From assembly GCF_003150675.1 (NCBI RefSeq), contig NZ_QGGB01000005.1, forward strand, positions 453,932 to 517,931: a DNA stretch of 64,000 bases, written 5' to 3'. The stretch is from Rhodohalobacter mucosus. GTDB taxonomy: Bacteria > Bacteroidota > Rhodothermia > Balneolales > Balneolaceae. Shown here piece after piece: positions 37,802 to 46,224 of the stretch. Every line of letters starts with the position of its first letter. Position 1 is the stretch's first letter. Under the pieces are notes generated by a model, which was given only the letters and a program-made list of their open reading frames with translations, ran no database searches and had not been told where the DNA came from. The translations under genes were made by a program, and so were the position numbers.

Positions 37802-38323
37802 ATGTCTGAAATAGTAAATAAAGTTCAACAGTCCAGGCTGGAAACGGTGGATCTTGAAAAATTTGCCTCAGATATTTCAGTGAAGGAGCTCGACCTAAAG
37901 GACTTCCTGTTCCACGGAATGATTCTCAAAGAGAAAGAGTACCGGGAGAATATCTCAAATCATGACTGGGAACAATATAAAGACAGCTATGTTGCGGTTT
38001 TTTGCTCAACCGATGCAATCATTCCCAAGTGGGCGTACATGCTTGTGGTAAGCAGTCTACAGAACCTGGCGGCCGACGTTCTTTTCGGTACCCGGGATGA
38101 TGTGACGGAAACCGTATTAAAAGAGCGCCTTGACAGATTCGACTGGTCTCAATACAGTGACAAATTTGTACTTTTAAAAGGCTGCAGTAAAATCAATGTG
38201 CCCCCCTCCATTTACATGAAAGCCACCAAGCAACTCCTTCCCCATGTCTCCAAACTAATGTACGGAGAAGCCTGTTCCAACGTGCCGGTGTACCGTAAGC
38301 CGCGTTCCCCGAAAGGGTCATAG
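37802..38323 (+). CDS. DUF2480 family protein
   Basis: The 173-residue protein starts MSEIVNKVQQSRLETVDLE and has WAYMLVVSSLQNLAADVLFG and SDKFVLLKGCSKINVPPSIYM. DUF2480 is restricted mainly to Bacteroidota and relatives and is often found in suf clusters, as here after the A-type carrier gene. Function is unknown. The conserved cysteine in KGC and the placement suggest a link to Fe-S biogenesis, but this is inference. Confidence 0.85.
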   Translation: MSEIVNKVQQSRLETVDLEKFASDISVKELDLKDFLFHGMILKEKEYRENISNHDWEQYKDSYVAVFCSTDAIIPKWAYMLVVSSLQNLAADVLFGTRDDVTETVLKERLDRFDWSQYSDKFVLLKGCSKINVPPSIYMKATKQLLPHVSKLMYGEACSNVPVYRKPRSPKGS

Positions 38324-38434
38324 CCCCGCCGCGTCCTCTGGGCGATAGTTTCCCCGCATGAAATAAAAAAATTGAATCTTTTCTGTAAGGAATCTCTGTT
38401 TTTGGGATCATACAAATAAAAGGGGAGATATCAG

Positions 38435-38749
38435 ATGAACCGATCACAGATCCTGTCCACCTTACGGGTGGAGCTAAGACGAAAGGGAGCAGAGTATCGA
38501 ACGGAAATAGCGATACGGCAGTGGGTGAAAAAATTTCTGAAAGAGTTATCCATTACGCATTCGCGGCAGCTTATGGATTGGCAGGCAGATTATTTCATCG
38601 CTAACCTGAAAAAAGATGAGCAGTATCCGGCGGCTGAAATCCTGCAGGCGAAGTCGGCCCTTTCTTTTCTGTTTGAAAAGATCATAAAGGCTAACGGTGA
38701 CAAGGATAACAGCTACCCGACGGAGGATCAGTTCAGAATTCCGGCCTGA
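38435..38749 (+). CDS. stand-alone integrase N-terminal SAM-like domain protein
   Basis: The 104-residue product follows the core-binding (SAM-like) domain of phage and integron tyrosine recombinases: RTEIAIRQWVKKFLKEL matches the usual SxRTExAYxxWxxxF, and AAEILQAKSALSFLFEKII matches the TxxQAxxALLFLYxxVL helix. It stops there; no catalytic domain (R...HxxR...Y) follows in any frame, because corA lies right behind in the opposite direction. A strong AGGGGAG ribosome site sits before the ATG. It may be a retained fragment or a DNA-binding protein in its own right. Confidence 0.75.
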   Translation: MNRSQILSTLRVELRRKGAEYRTEIAIRQWVKKFLKELSITHSRQLMDWQADYFIANLKKDEQYPAAEILQAKSALSFLFEKIIKANGDKDNSYPTEDQFRIPA

Positions 38750-38798
38750 TTGCGAAACGTAACAACCGTAGTCGCAAATGGAGCCGCAGCCTGCCGGG

Positions 38799-39938
38799 TT
38801 AAAGCCATTTCTTCCGCCGAAAGAAGTAAATAAGTCCCAGTGTAACAGCGGCCATGAGTGCAATGGAAAATGGATATCCGTACTGCCAGTTCAGTTCGGG
38901 CATGTTATACGGGCTCATGTCCGTATTGAAGTTCATGCCGTAAATTCCGGCAATAAAAGTTAGGGGGATGAAAATGGTTGCAATCATGGTGAGCACTTTC
39001 ATCACTTCATTCATCCGGTTGCTGAGTGTAGACATATACATTTCGTACAGGCCGGATACCATTTCGCGGTTGGTTTCGATGCTGTCAATGGCCTGGGAGG
39101 CATGGTCGTATACATCGCGAATAAAAAGTTTAACCTCGGGAGAAATGAGCGGTACGTCGTCACGGATTAGTGAATTCAGCGCATCACGGAGGGACCATAC
39201 GGATTTTCTGAAGAAAACGAGGTCATGCCTGAGAGAATGAATTCTTTGGATCTGTCTGTCAGTGTCACCGGAAATAATGAGATCTTCGGTCTGCTCGATG
39301 GATTCACCAATATGATCCAGAGCATTGAAATAGTGATCAACAACCGCGTCAATTAACGCATATGCAAGGTAATCCGTACCATATCTGCGAAGGCGGGTTG
39401 TCGACATTTCAAGCCTTTTCAGTATGGGGGCAAAAACGGGTTCATCCGTTTCCTGAAATGAGAGAACATAGTTGGTACCCAGGACGATGCTGATCTGCTC
39501 TGTGTGGAGATCAACAGGCCCATCGGCAGTTTGTTTGTCTGTTATCAGCCTGAGTACCATGTACATATGATCGGGGTAGAGTTCGGTCTTGGGGCGCTGC
39601 GTGGTACTTACAATGTCTTCCTGAACAAGAGGGTGCAGGCTGAAGTACTCCCAAACGGATTTCAGTTTATCAACATCATGCAGTCCGTTCACCTGAATCC
39701 ATGTTTTTGATTTACTTGTGAGGTACGGTTCAGACTTTTCGATTTTGGTTATGGGAATGGCTTCGTAGAAATCCTCATCAAAGTCATGAACAATCATCTG
39801 AATGTCTTCGACCCGCTTCGCTCCAGTATGGACGGGGGTGCCCGGCACGCCGCCCGGCTTTTTCCGTACCACCTGTTTTAGGTGCTTTCGGTTGAAGAGG
39901 CTTGTTGCGGCATGTCCGGATGTGGCTTTGCGGCTCAT
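38799..39938 (-). CDS. corA: magnesium/cobalt transporter CorA
   Basis: The 379-residue protein has a large acidic cytoplasmic N-terminal domain and two C-terminal membrane helices. The selectivity motif appears as FIAGIYGMNF between them, and the chain ends with basic residues (FFRRKKWL), as in the CorA family. It forms a homopentameric Mg2+ channel. The first about 40 residues (RKATSGHAATSLFNRKHLK) are basic and variable. It is convergent with the SAM-like gene. Confidence 0.95.
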   Translation of the reverse strand: MSRKATSGHAATSLFNRKHLKQVVRKKPGGVPGTPVHTGAKRVEDIQMIVHDFDEDFYEAIPITKIEKSEPYLTSKSKTWIQVNGLHDVDKLKSVWEYFSLHPLVQEDIVSTTQRPKTELYPDHMYMVLRLITDKQTADGPVDLHTEQISIVLGTNYVLSFQETDEPVFAPILKRLEMSTTRLRRYGTDYLAYALIDAVVDHYFNALDHIGESIEQTEDLIISGDTDRQIQRIHSLRHDLVFFRKSVWSLRDALNSLIRDDVPLISPEVKLFIRDVYDHASQAIDSIETNREMVSGLYEMYMSTLSNRMNEVMKVLTMIATIFIPLTFIAGIYGMNFNTDMSPYNMPELNWQYGYPFSIALMAAVTLGLIYFFRRKKWL

Positions 39939-40182
39939 AGAGTGTGTTTTTTGAAATATAGGAGTACCTGCGTGTACCGAAAATGCAACAAAATCGGAAA
40001 ACTATGAAACCGGGCACGTCCCGGGCTTCGGTATGAGTGGCAGCAGCCAGCAGGTCTGATGCGAAATTTTAGAGCTTTTTTATGTGATGATGAACAGTGA
40101 CAACGAGTTACAGGCGCTATTTTAAACAAGATTAAGAGAGAATCCATATTCAATTCAAACAATCAAACAAGAGGTGATCTAT

Positions 40183-42564
40183 ATGGGGTACAAGCTATAT
40201 TTATATCTGATTCTGCCGGCAGTGACAATTCTGATGCCGGCATTTTGTTATGCGCAGGCGGCTGTTTCAGCTAATGTCTCAGAACCGCTATACAGACCGG
40301 GTGAACAGGTTGAGGTACTGGTATCTCTTGACAGTCCGGAAGATGCCTATTTTTTCTCTGCTGAAATCGTATACGATCCGGATGTTCTTACTTTTATCAG
40401 TGCCAGCCATACCGGTATTTTTTCAGACGGCCTTAGTATTTCGAATGAGCTGTCTGCCGGCCGGATCGGGGCATCGGCAGTAAGAACCTCACCACTTGCA
40501 GCTGCTGCACCGGGTGAGATGATGAGCATTCTCTTTGAAGTTAACAGGTATTCAGCTTCGGGTGAGACACTGATTCGGTTTGAAAATTCCGAGCTTGTGA
40601 ACTCCCTGGATCAGTTGATTGATCACAATGCAATTGCCGATGCCTCTGTTGACGTTGAAGAGGTAATTTCACACGTGAGGTTGACCACTCCGGCTGCAAT
40701 TGAGGTTACGGAAGGTGACTCGTTTATTGCGACTGCCGAGCTTTTTGCCTCGGGTATAACCTCATCGGATGGCAATGAAGGGCGACTGACTGTATGGATC
40801 GGTTTGAACAGTGAAGATACGGATCCTGCCGGATGGGATGAATCGGTTTGGCGGATCATGGAGTATACGGGTTCGGCAGAGTCGTTCTATCAATACGAGG
40901 CGGAGGCAGCGCTGCTGACACCCGTTGGCACCTACTATGTGGCTGCAAGAGCCGAGCTGGATACAAACAGTGAGTTTTTCTACGGAGGTATCGGGGATTT
41001 CTGGAATGCAGCGACCAACCCCTCCGCTTCACTTACTCTCTTCGATCAGCCGCCATTTCGCTATACCATTGCTGCATGGAATTTTGACGATGAGAGGTTG
41101 ACTGTAACTGAGTCAATACCTCAAAATGACGGATCTGCGATCTCGGTAACGGGTGCCGGAAGCCCGGGCTTTGCAGCCGGAGCGGATGGAAGGGCGGCAA
41201 GCGCAAGCGGGTGGAGCGGGTATGATCCGGAAAACCCGAAGTACTGGCTTATCCGGGTATCAACGGAAGGGCTGGATGATATTCAGCTTTCCTCGAAACA
41301 CGCGGGTACGTCAAGCAGCCCGCGCGACTTTCAGATTCAGGTGAGTACTGACGGTACTCTGTGGTCAGACGTACCGGGGGGATCCCTTACCATGACCACC
41401 AGCTTTAACGACGCTGCAGTCGAAAATTTACCACTTCCAGATTTTGCCGATAATGCACCCGACCTGTATGTTCGCTGGCTTCAGACATCTGATTTCAGGG
41501 TTGATGGTGATTCGATCGTGACAACCGGGTCGAACCGTATCGATGATATTCGAATATCGGGTACAAATCCCGGTGCAGCCCGGACAGAGGTTTGGGCCGG
41601 CGATACAAATAACGACCAGACGGTTGACGAACAGGATGTTCTTCCCCTGTCAGCCTATTGGAACAGCAGGGGTCCGCTACCCGTTTACCCTACACGTGCA
41701 TGGACTGGCAGGGATGCAGAAGCCTGGATCCCCATAGAGGCCACCTATGCGGACGCTAATGGCGATGGTGTTGTTAATCAGAACGACCTGCTACCCATTG
41801 GCCTGCACTTCGGAGAGTCTCGTATTGGGGGAAATCAATCTTTACAGGGTACGCCCATGGCTTCGCTGGAAGTTGGAGAACTGAATGCCGGTGAGGAGAA
41901 AAGCTTCTTCATATTTTCTGACGAACCGATTCCCGTAAGCGGGGTGTCTGTGAGGCTTCGTCTTGGCAATGCAGCAGAAGAGGACTGGGACGTTGTACAG
42001 GCAGAAGGGGCAGAATGGAGCCGGCAATGGAGAGAAAGCGGTAAACTTATGGAGTTTACCCTGAAGAATGATGGAGGAATCTCCTCCTCGGTGGCATATC
42101 GCGGTGTTATGAGTTCAGATGAGCCGGTGTCCCTTCTGGCGGAAATCCGAATCAGGGCTCTCAGTGACTTGCATCAGGGGGCGCGCGCAGAGCTGATAAG
42201 GGTAACCGCCCTGAACGGGAGGGAGATGACACCGCTTGAGCATGTAACGATCAGTGAGACCCGTGACGGCGGTTCAGTTGGTCCAGTTACCGAAATACCT
42301 GAAAAAACCCTGCTGATGCAGAATTTTCCGAATCCGTTCAATCCAGCCACCAACATCCGATATACGCTGGCGGTACCTTCTCAGGTGCGTATCGACATTT
42401 ATAATGCAGCAGGCAGGAGAGTGGCATCACTTGTAGAGGAGTCTCAGTCGGCGGGTGAGTACGTTGTTCCGTTTAATGCATCGAGCCTGTCGAGCGGGGT
42501 GTACTTTTACCGGCTGCAAACGCAGAACTTTACAAAGACAAGGTCTATGGTGTTGATCAAATAA
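40183..42564 (+). CDS. secreted protein with cohesin-like and dockerin-like regions and T9SS sorting domain
   Basis: I choose ATG 40183 because GAGGTG lies 6 bp before it; the frame extends to a GTG three codons upstream. The 793-residue product has a signal peptide (to about FCYAQ), a cohesin-like beta-sandwich at about 23-160 (PGEQVEVLVSLDSPEDAYFF), middle beta domains, and two dockerin-type calcium loops at about 485-545 (DTNNDQTVDEQDVLPL and DANGDGVVNQNDLLPI). It ends with a type A T9SS sorting domain (QNFPNPFNPATNIRYTL to the C-terminus). It should be exported by T9SS and attached to the cell surface or released. Cohesin and dockerin in one chain allow self-association, which is speculation. 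Function unknown. Confidence 0.85.
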   Translation: MGYKLYLYLILPAVTILMPAFCYAQAAVSANVSEPLYRPGEQVEVLVSLDSPEDAYFFSAEIVYDPDVLTFISASHTGIFSDGLSISNELSAGRIGASAVRTSPLAAAAPGEMMSILFEVNRYSASGETLIRFENSELVNSLDQLIDHNAIADASVDVEEVISHVRLTTPAAIEVTEGDSFIATAELFASGITSSDGNEGRLTVWIGLNSEDTDPAGWDESVWRIMEYTGSAESFYQYEAEAALLTPVGTYYVAARAELDTNSEFFYGGIGDFWNAATNPSASLTLFDQPPFRYTIAAWNFDDERLTVTESIPQNDGSAISVTGAGSPGFAAGADGRAASASGWSGYDPENPKYWLIRVSTEGLDDIQLSSKHAGTSSSPRDFQIQVSTDGTLWSDVPGGSLTMTTSFNDAAVENLPLPDFADNAPDLYVRWLQTSDFRVDGDSIVTTGSNRIDDIRISGTNPGAARTEVWAGDTNNDQTVDEQDVLPLSAYWNSRGPLPVYPTRAWTGRDAEAWIPIEATYADANGDGVVNQNDLLPIGLHFGESRIGGNQSLQGTPMASLEVGELNAGEEKSFFIFSDEPIPVSGVSVRLRLGNAAEEDWDVVQAEGAEWSRQWRESGKLMEFTLKNDGGISSSVAYRGVMSSDEPVSLLAEIRIRALSDLHQGARAELIRVTALNGREMTPLEHVTISETRDGGSVGPVTEIPEKTLLMQNFPNPFNPATNIRYTLAVPSQVRIDIYNAAGRRVASLVEESQSAGEYVVPFNASSLSSGVYFYRLQTQNFTKTRSMVLIK

Positions 42565-42597
42565 CACCGGACTTTGAGATTAGGGCAGCTCAACGGG

Positions 42598-42645
42598 AAG
42601 CGGTCTTTCCGGGCGGAATAGGTGACGCCCGTGAAAGGCCGCTTT
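42598..42645. terminator. long hairpin between convergent genes
   Basis: The arms AAGCGG-CTTTC-CGGGCG and CGCCCG-GAAAG-CCGCTT pair over about 18 bp with small bulges and a 10-base loop, between the T9SS protein gene and gltA, which converge here. No long T-run is seen on either side, so the strength as terminator is uncertain. Confidence 0.55.
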
Positions 42646-42735
42646 ACTGTGTTGCGATACCGGAATAGAGAGAACTCACCAGGTATCAGTCTGCCTGGGC
42701 AAGCTTAAAGCCGGATTCTCTGATAATGGATAGTA

Positions 42736-43905
42736 TCAACGGTCTTCGACCGGGGTCCAATCCAGGTTTTTCTCAGCGATATAGAGTGCCCGCGGACGAA
42801 CAAGCCGGTTATTGGCTGCCTGTTCCATGTAGTGCGCCGACCAGCCCGAAATACGGCTCATGGCAAAAATACAGGTATAGAGGTCCGGTTTGATCCCGAT
42901 GCTGTAGTACACCGTTGCAGAGAAGAAGTCTACATTCGGATCTATATCCTTCTCTTCCTTCATGGTTTTAACCATGGCCTCAGACCACTCGTACAACTTT
43001 TGCTGACCGGTCTCCTCAGAAAGTTTTTTCGACATTTTTCGAAGGTGAAACGCACGGGGGTCAAACGTTTTGTATACACGGTGCCCGAAACCCATGATTT
43101 TTTCCCTGCGGCTCAGTTTTTCTTTGGTGAAAGCCACCGGGTCGGCCTTTTCTCCCTGCTCTTTCAGGTTCAGAAGCATATTCATGACAGCCGTATTGGC
43201 ACCTCCGTGGAGAGGGCCTTTCAGGGCACCGATCGCTCCTGTGATCGCCGAAAACATATCGGACTCTGTTGCACAGATGGTTCTTGCCGTAAATGTGGAA
43301 GCATTCATGCCGTGTTCCGCATGGAGAATCAAGCATAGGTCCATGGTTTTTTCCGCCGCTTCGCCCGGCTCTTCGCCATTCAGCATGTATAGGAAATTGA
43401 ATGCCGTACTGCCTTCTTTTTTGGGAGCGATAATGTCTTTGCCATTGCGAACGCGGTCAAATGCGGCAATAATTGTAGGCATCTGCGCTGTAATTGAAAC
43501 CGCATGGTGTATTGATTCTTCATCGCCGGATCCGGTATCCGGTTTTTCAAAATCTGCCAGCATGGAAACGGCTGATCGCAGCACAGCCATGGGTTCTGCA
43601 TCCTTGCTTGTGGTTTTAATGTATTCAAGAACAGGTGATGGCAGCTCGCGTTGCGAGATCAGTTCATTTTTGAGGTTCTCAAGCTCCTGTTGATTGGGGA
43701 GCCTGTCGTTCCATAAAAGGAAACAGACTTCCTCAAACGTAGCGTTTTCTGCAAGTGTATCAATATTGTAGCCGGAGTAGATCAGTTCTCCGCTTTTACC
43801 GTCAATAAAACTCTTGGTTGTCGAGAAGGCCACAATGCCGTCAAGGCCTTTGTTGATATGGGGATACTCGGTTTTGTCAATTTGTTCCAGGTTGTGCTGC
43901 GCCAT
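42736..43905 (-). CDS. gltA: citrate synthase
   Basis: The 389-residue enzyme condenses oxaloacetate and acetyl-CoA. It has the active-site regions LILHAEHGMNASTFTAR, GPLHGGANTAVMNML and GFGHRVYKTFDPRA with catalytic His and Arg residues. The length of about 390 fits the short dimeric bacterial type, which overlaps with 2-methylcitrate synthases; with no prp genes near, citrate synthase is the better call. Confidence 0.94.
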   Translation of the reverse strand: MAQHNLEQIDKTEYPHINKGLDGIVAFSTTKSFIDGKSGELIYSGYNIDTLAENATFEEVCFLLWNDRLPNQQELENLKNELISQRELPSPVLEYIKTTSKDAEPMAVLRSAVSMLADFEKPDTGSGDEESIHHAVSITAQMPTIIAAFDRVRNGKDIIAPKKEGSTAFNFLYMLNGEEPGEAAEKTMDLCLILHAEHGMNASTFTARTICATESDMFSAITGAIGALKGPLHGGANTAVMNMLLNLKEQGEKADPVAFTKEKLSRREKIMGFGHRVYKTFDPRAFHLRKMSKKLSEETGQQKLYEWSEAMVKTMKEEKDIDPNVDFFSATVYYSIGIKPDLYTCIFAMSRISGWSAHYMEQAANNRLVRPRALYIAEKNLDWTPVEDR

Positions 43906-44160
43906 TCGTATTCGCTGTCTTTTATATAGTTAATTTTTTTATCCCTGCCACTGCGTGTTCTATAAACCGCCTCGCTCAAAAGGCAACGCTGCAGAAGCAG
44001 ATAGGGGGCAGATTTTTATGAAATCCTATCGGTTCCGGATTGCAGTCGTTCTGATATGTTTTACGCAGAAATGAAAAACTTTACAGAACAGAAAAAATAC
44101 AAAACAGACGGGGAAATTAGAAGTAATTTCAACCCGTATCCTGTAAAGAATCGTAAGCTC

Positions 44161-44928
44161 TCAGAGCTTTAGCTCTTTGGCTTCGTTCCAGAGTTTATCC
44201 ATTTCATCCAGGTTGGATTCCACAATGGATCTGCCCTGAGTGCGGAGCGTCTCTTCGATATACCTGAAACGGGTGTCAAATTTTTTATTGGCAAGGCGTA
44301 TAGACTCTTCCGCATGAAGACCCAGCAAGCGTCCTACATTGACCAGGCTGAATAGTAAATCTCCGAACTCATCTTTCTGTTCAGCGATAGACTGATTTTC
44401 CACAGCTTCGCGCCATTCGTCGATCTCTTCATTCAGTTTTGTCCATGCAAGCTCCCATTCGGTCCAGTCGAATCCCACATTTGATGCCTTCTCCTGCATG
44501 CGCTGTGCGCGGATCAGGCCCGGAAGATGGCGCGGAACGCCGTCCAGTACAGACTTTTTGCCCTCTTTAAGCTTGATGGCTTCCCAGTTTGTGGCTACCT
44601 CTTTTTCACCGCGGGCATGGGTATCGTCAAATACATGGGGATGACGCCGAATCAGTTTTTCAGAGATGGAGTAGATAACGTCATCGATGGTGAACGTATC
44701 CGTTTCAGCAGCCATTTTACTTTGAAAAATGACGTGCAAAAGCAGGTCGCCGAGTTCTTTTTTTAATTCCGGAAAATCCTCTTCTTCAATGGCTTCAACA
44801 GCTTCATACGCTTCTTCAATAAGATTGTCTTTAATGGATTGATGGGTCTGTTTTTTGTCCCATGGACACTCTTTTCTGAGAATGGCGATCAGCTTTACCA
44901 GGTCTTCAAATTGTGATGATGGTTTCAT
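44161..44928 (-). CDS. mazG: nucleoside triphosphate pyrophosphohydrolase MazG
   Basis: The 255-residue enzyme hydrolyses non-canonical or excess NTPs to NMP and PPi. The first MazG domain has CPWDKKQTHQSIKDNLIEEAYE and EELGDLL-type metal ligands (ELKKELGDLLLHVIFQ); the second has DEFGDLLFSLVNVGRLLG. Both domains are complete. It is the last gene of a four-gene unit with maf at its head, so two nucleotide-cleaning enzymes share a transcript. Confidence 0.95.
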   Translation of the reverse strand: MKPSSQFEDLVKLIAILRKECPWDKKQTHQSIKDNLIEEAYEAVEAIEEEDFPELKKELGDLLLHVIFQSKMAAETDTFTIDDVIYSISEKLIRRHPHVFDDTHARGEKEVATNWEAIKLKEGKKSVLDGVPRHLPGLIRAQRMQEKASNVGFDWTEWELAWTKLNEEIDEWREAVENQSIAEQKDEFGDLLFSLVNVGRLLGLHAEESIRLANKKFDTRFRYIEETLRTQGRSIVESNLDEMDKLWNEAKELKL

Positions 44929-44949
44929 TCAGTTACCGGAAATCGTCTG

Positions 44950-46224
44950 TCAGGTTTTGCGTTTCTTTTTCTCTGCTGCGGGGAATAAAACATTGTTTAA
45001 AATCAGTCTGTATCCTGGACTGCTGGTGTGCAGGCTCAGATCCGTAGGTGCATCGCCCACTCTGTGCGTATAGTCTTCGGGGTCGTGTCCTCCATAGAAT
45101 GTAAATGTACCCTGACCGTGATTGCCATGCAGGTACTTTACCTGATTGCGCCCCGGCGATTCAGCCAGCACAACCACACTGTTCTTCACAGTGTTGCTTT
45201 GGAAGGCGGTTGCCTGACCGTAAAATCCACGGATGCTGCTCACATGATTCTGTGTAAGCATGGTGGGAACAGGATCCCATTTGGCTGAAAAATCGAACAG
45301 CGTAAAGTAATCCAGGCTCTCACTGATTCGGTTGATATCCACTTCGATGTCAATGGAGGAGTGCTCGTAAAGGTAGGGATCCAGAAAAACTTCAAAGTTT
45401 TCAAAAGCAAATGTGGAGGTGAAGTCCAGCCTCTCATTGATATCGGCAGACAGGGCGGTTCCACCGATTTCAGGCGGTACAATATTGAGTGCCGCTGCCG
45501 CAAGGGCAATATCGAACGTATCGGTGCCTGAGCACATCGCAAACATAAATCCGCCGTTGCCAACAAAATCGCGTATCTCGTAGACCACATCGAGCTTCAG
45601 CTCTTTGACGGAGTCGTAGTTCAGGCTCTCCGCAAGCTGTTCCAGCTTCTGTACGCTGCTGATATACCAGGGAGCATTCCTGTAAATGGACCAGAACTTG
45701 CCGTGCTGTCCCGTAAAATCTTCATGGTGAAGGTGCAGCCAGTCGTACTGCTCCAGATCGCCCCGAAGCACTTCCTCATCGTAGAGGCGATCGTAGGGGA
45801 TCTCGGCATAATCGAGTGCAAGCACCACCGCATCATCCCAGGGCAGGGCATCGGGCGGGGTATAGACGGCAATGGATGGAGCTGCCTCCAGATTGATGGC
45901 TGCCATGTTCACATTCGGCTGTTCCACTTCATTCACGATACCTGCAGCATCAAGCTCGGATATCACATCGATTCGCACATTCCTGACGCGGGCTTTGCGA
46001 ACAATATCCGCCGTGTTGGTCGTCAGGAAACTGCCGCCCCTGTAGTTGAGCAGCCACTGTCCGGTTTCTCCCTCACCAAGGTGGTTAAAGATAATTCCAT
46101 ACGCCTTGAGGTGATTGGTCTGAGTGGCATCCATGGGAATAAGGACACGGCTCTGTGCGAGCAAGCCGGCTGCAAAGAAAACAGTGAACAGAGTGAAAAG
46201 AAAAATTCGCTTCAGTGTGTTCAT
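44950..46224 (-). CDS. periplasmic GATase-like protein (family often labelled 'asparagine synthetase B')
   Basis: The 424-residue product has a signal peptide (cut near LLAQ, about 23) and a Rossmann/class-I amidotransferase-like core (WLHLHHEDFTG, FVGNGGFMFAMCSGTDTFD with a Cys at the nucleophile-like turn, FTFYGGHDPEDYTH). Such proteins are labelled asparagine synthetase B in many Bacteroidota genomes, but the true AsnB synthetase domain is absent and the protein is exported, so that label is misleading. Function unknown. Its ATG overlaps the stop of the TPR gene (TTATGA), showing tight coupling. Confidence 0.7.
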   Translation of the reverse strand: MNTLKRIFLFTLFTVFFAAGLLAQSRVLIPMDATQTNHLKAYGIIFNHLGEGETGQWLLNYRGGSFLTTNTADIVRKARVRNVRIDVISELDAAGIVNEVEQPNVNMAAINLEAAPSIAVYTPPDALPWDDAVVLALDYAEIPYDRLYDEEVLRGDLEQYDWLHLHHEDFTGQHGKFWSIYRNAPWYISSVQKLEQLAESLNYDSVKELKLDVVYEIRDFVGNGGFMFAMCSGTDTFDIALAAAALNIVPPEIGGTALSADINERLDFTSTFAFENFEVFLDPYLYEHSSIDIEVDINRISESLDYFTLFDFSAKWDPVPTMLTQNHVSSIRGFYGQATAFQSNTVKNSVVVLAESPGRNQVKYLHGNHGQGTFTFYGGHDPEDYTHRVGDAPTDLSLHTSSPGYRLILNNVLFPAAEKKKRKT

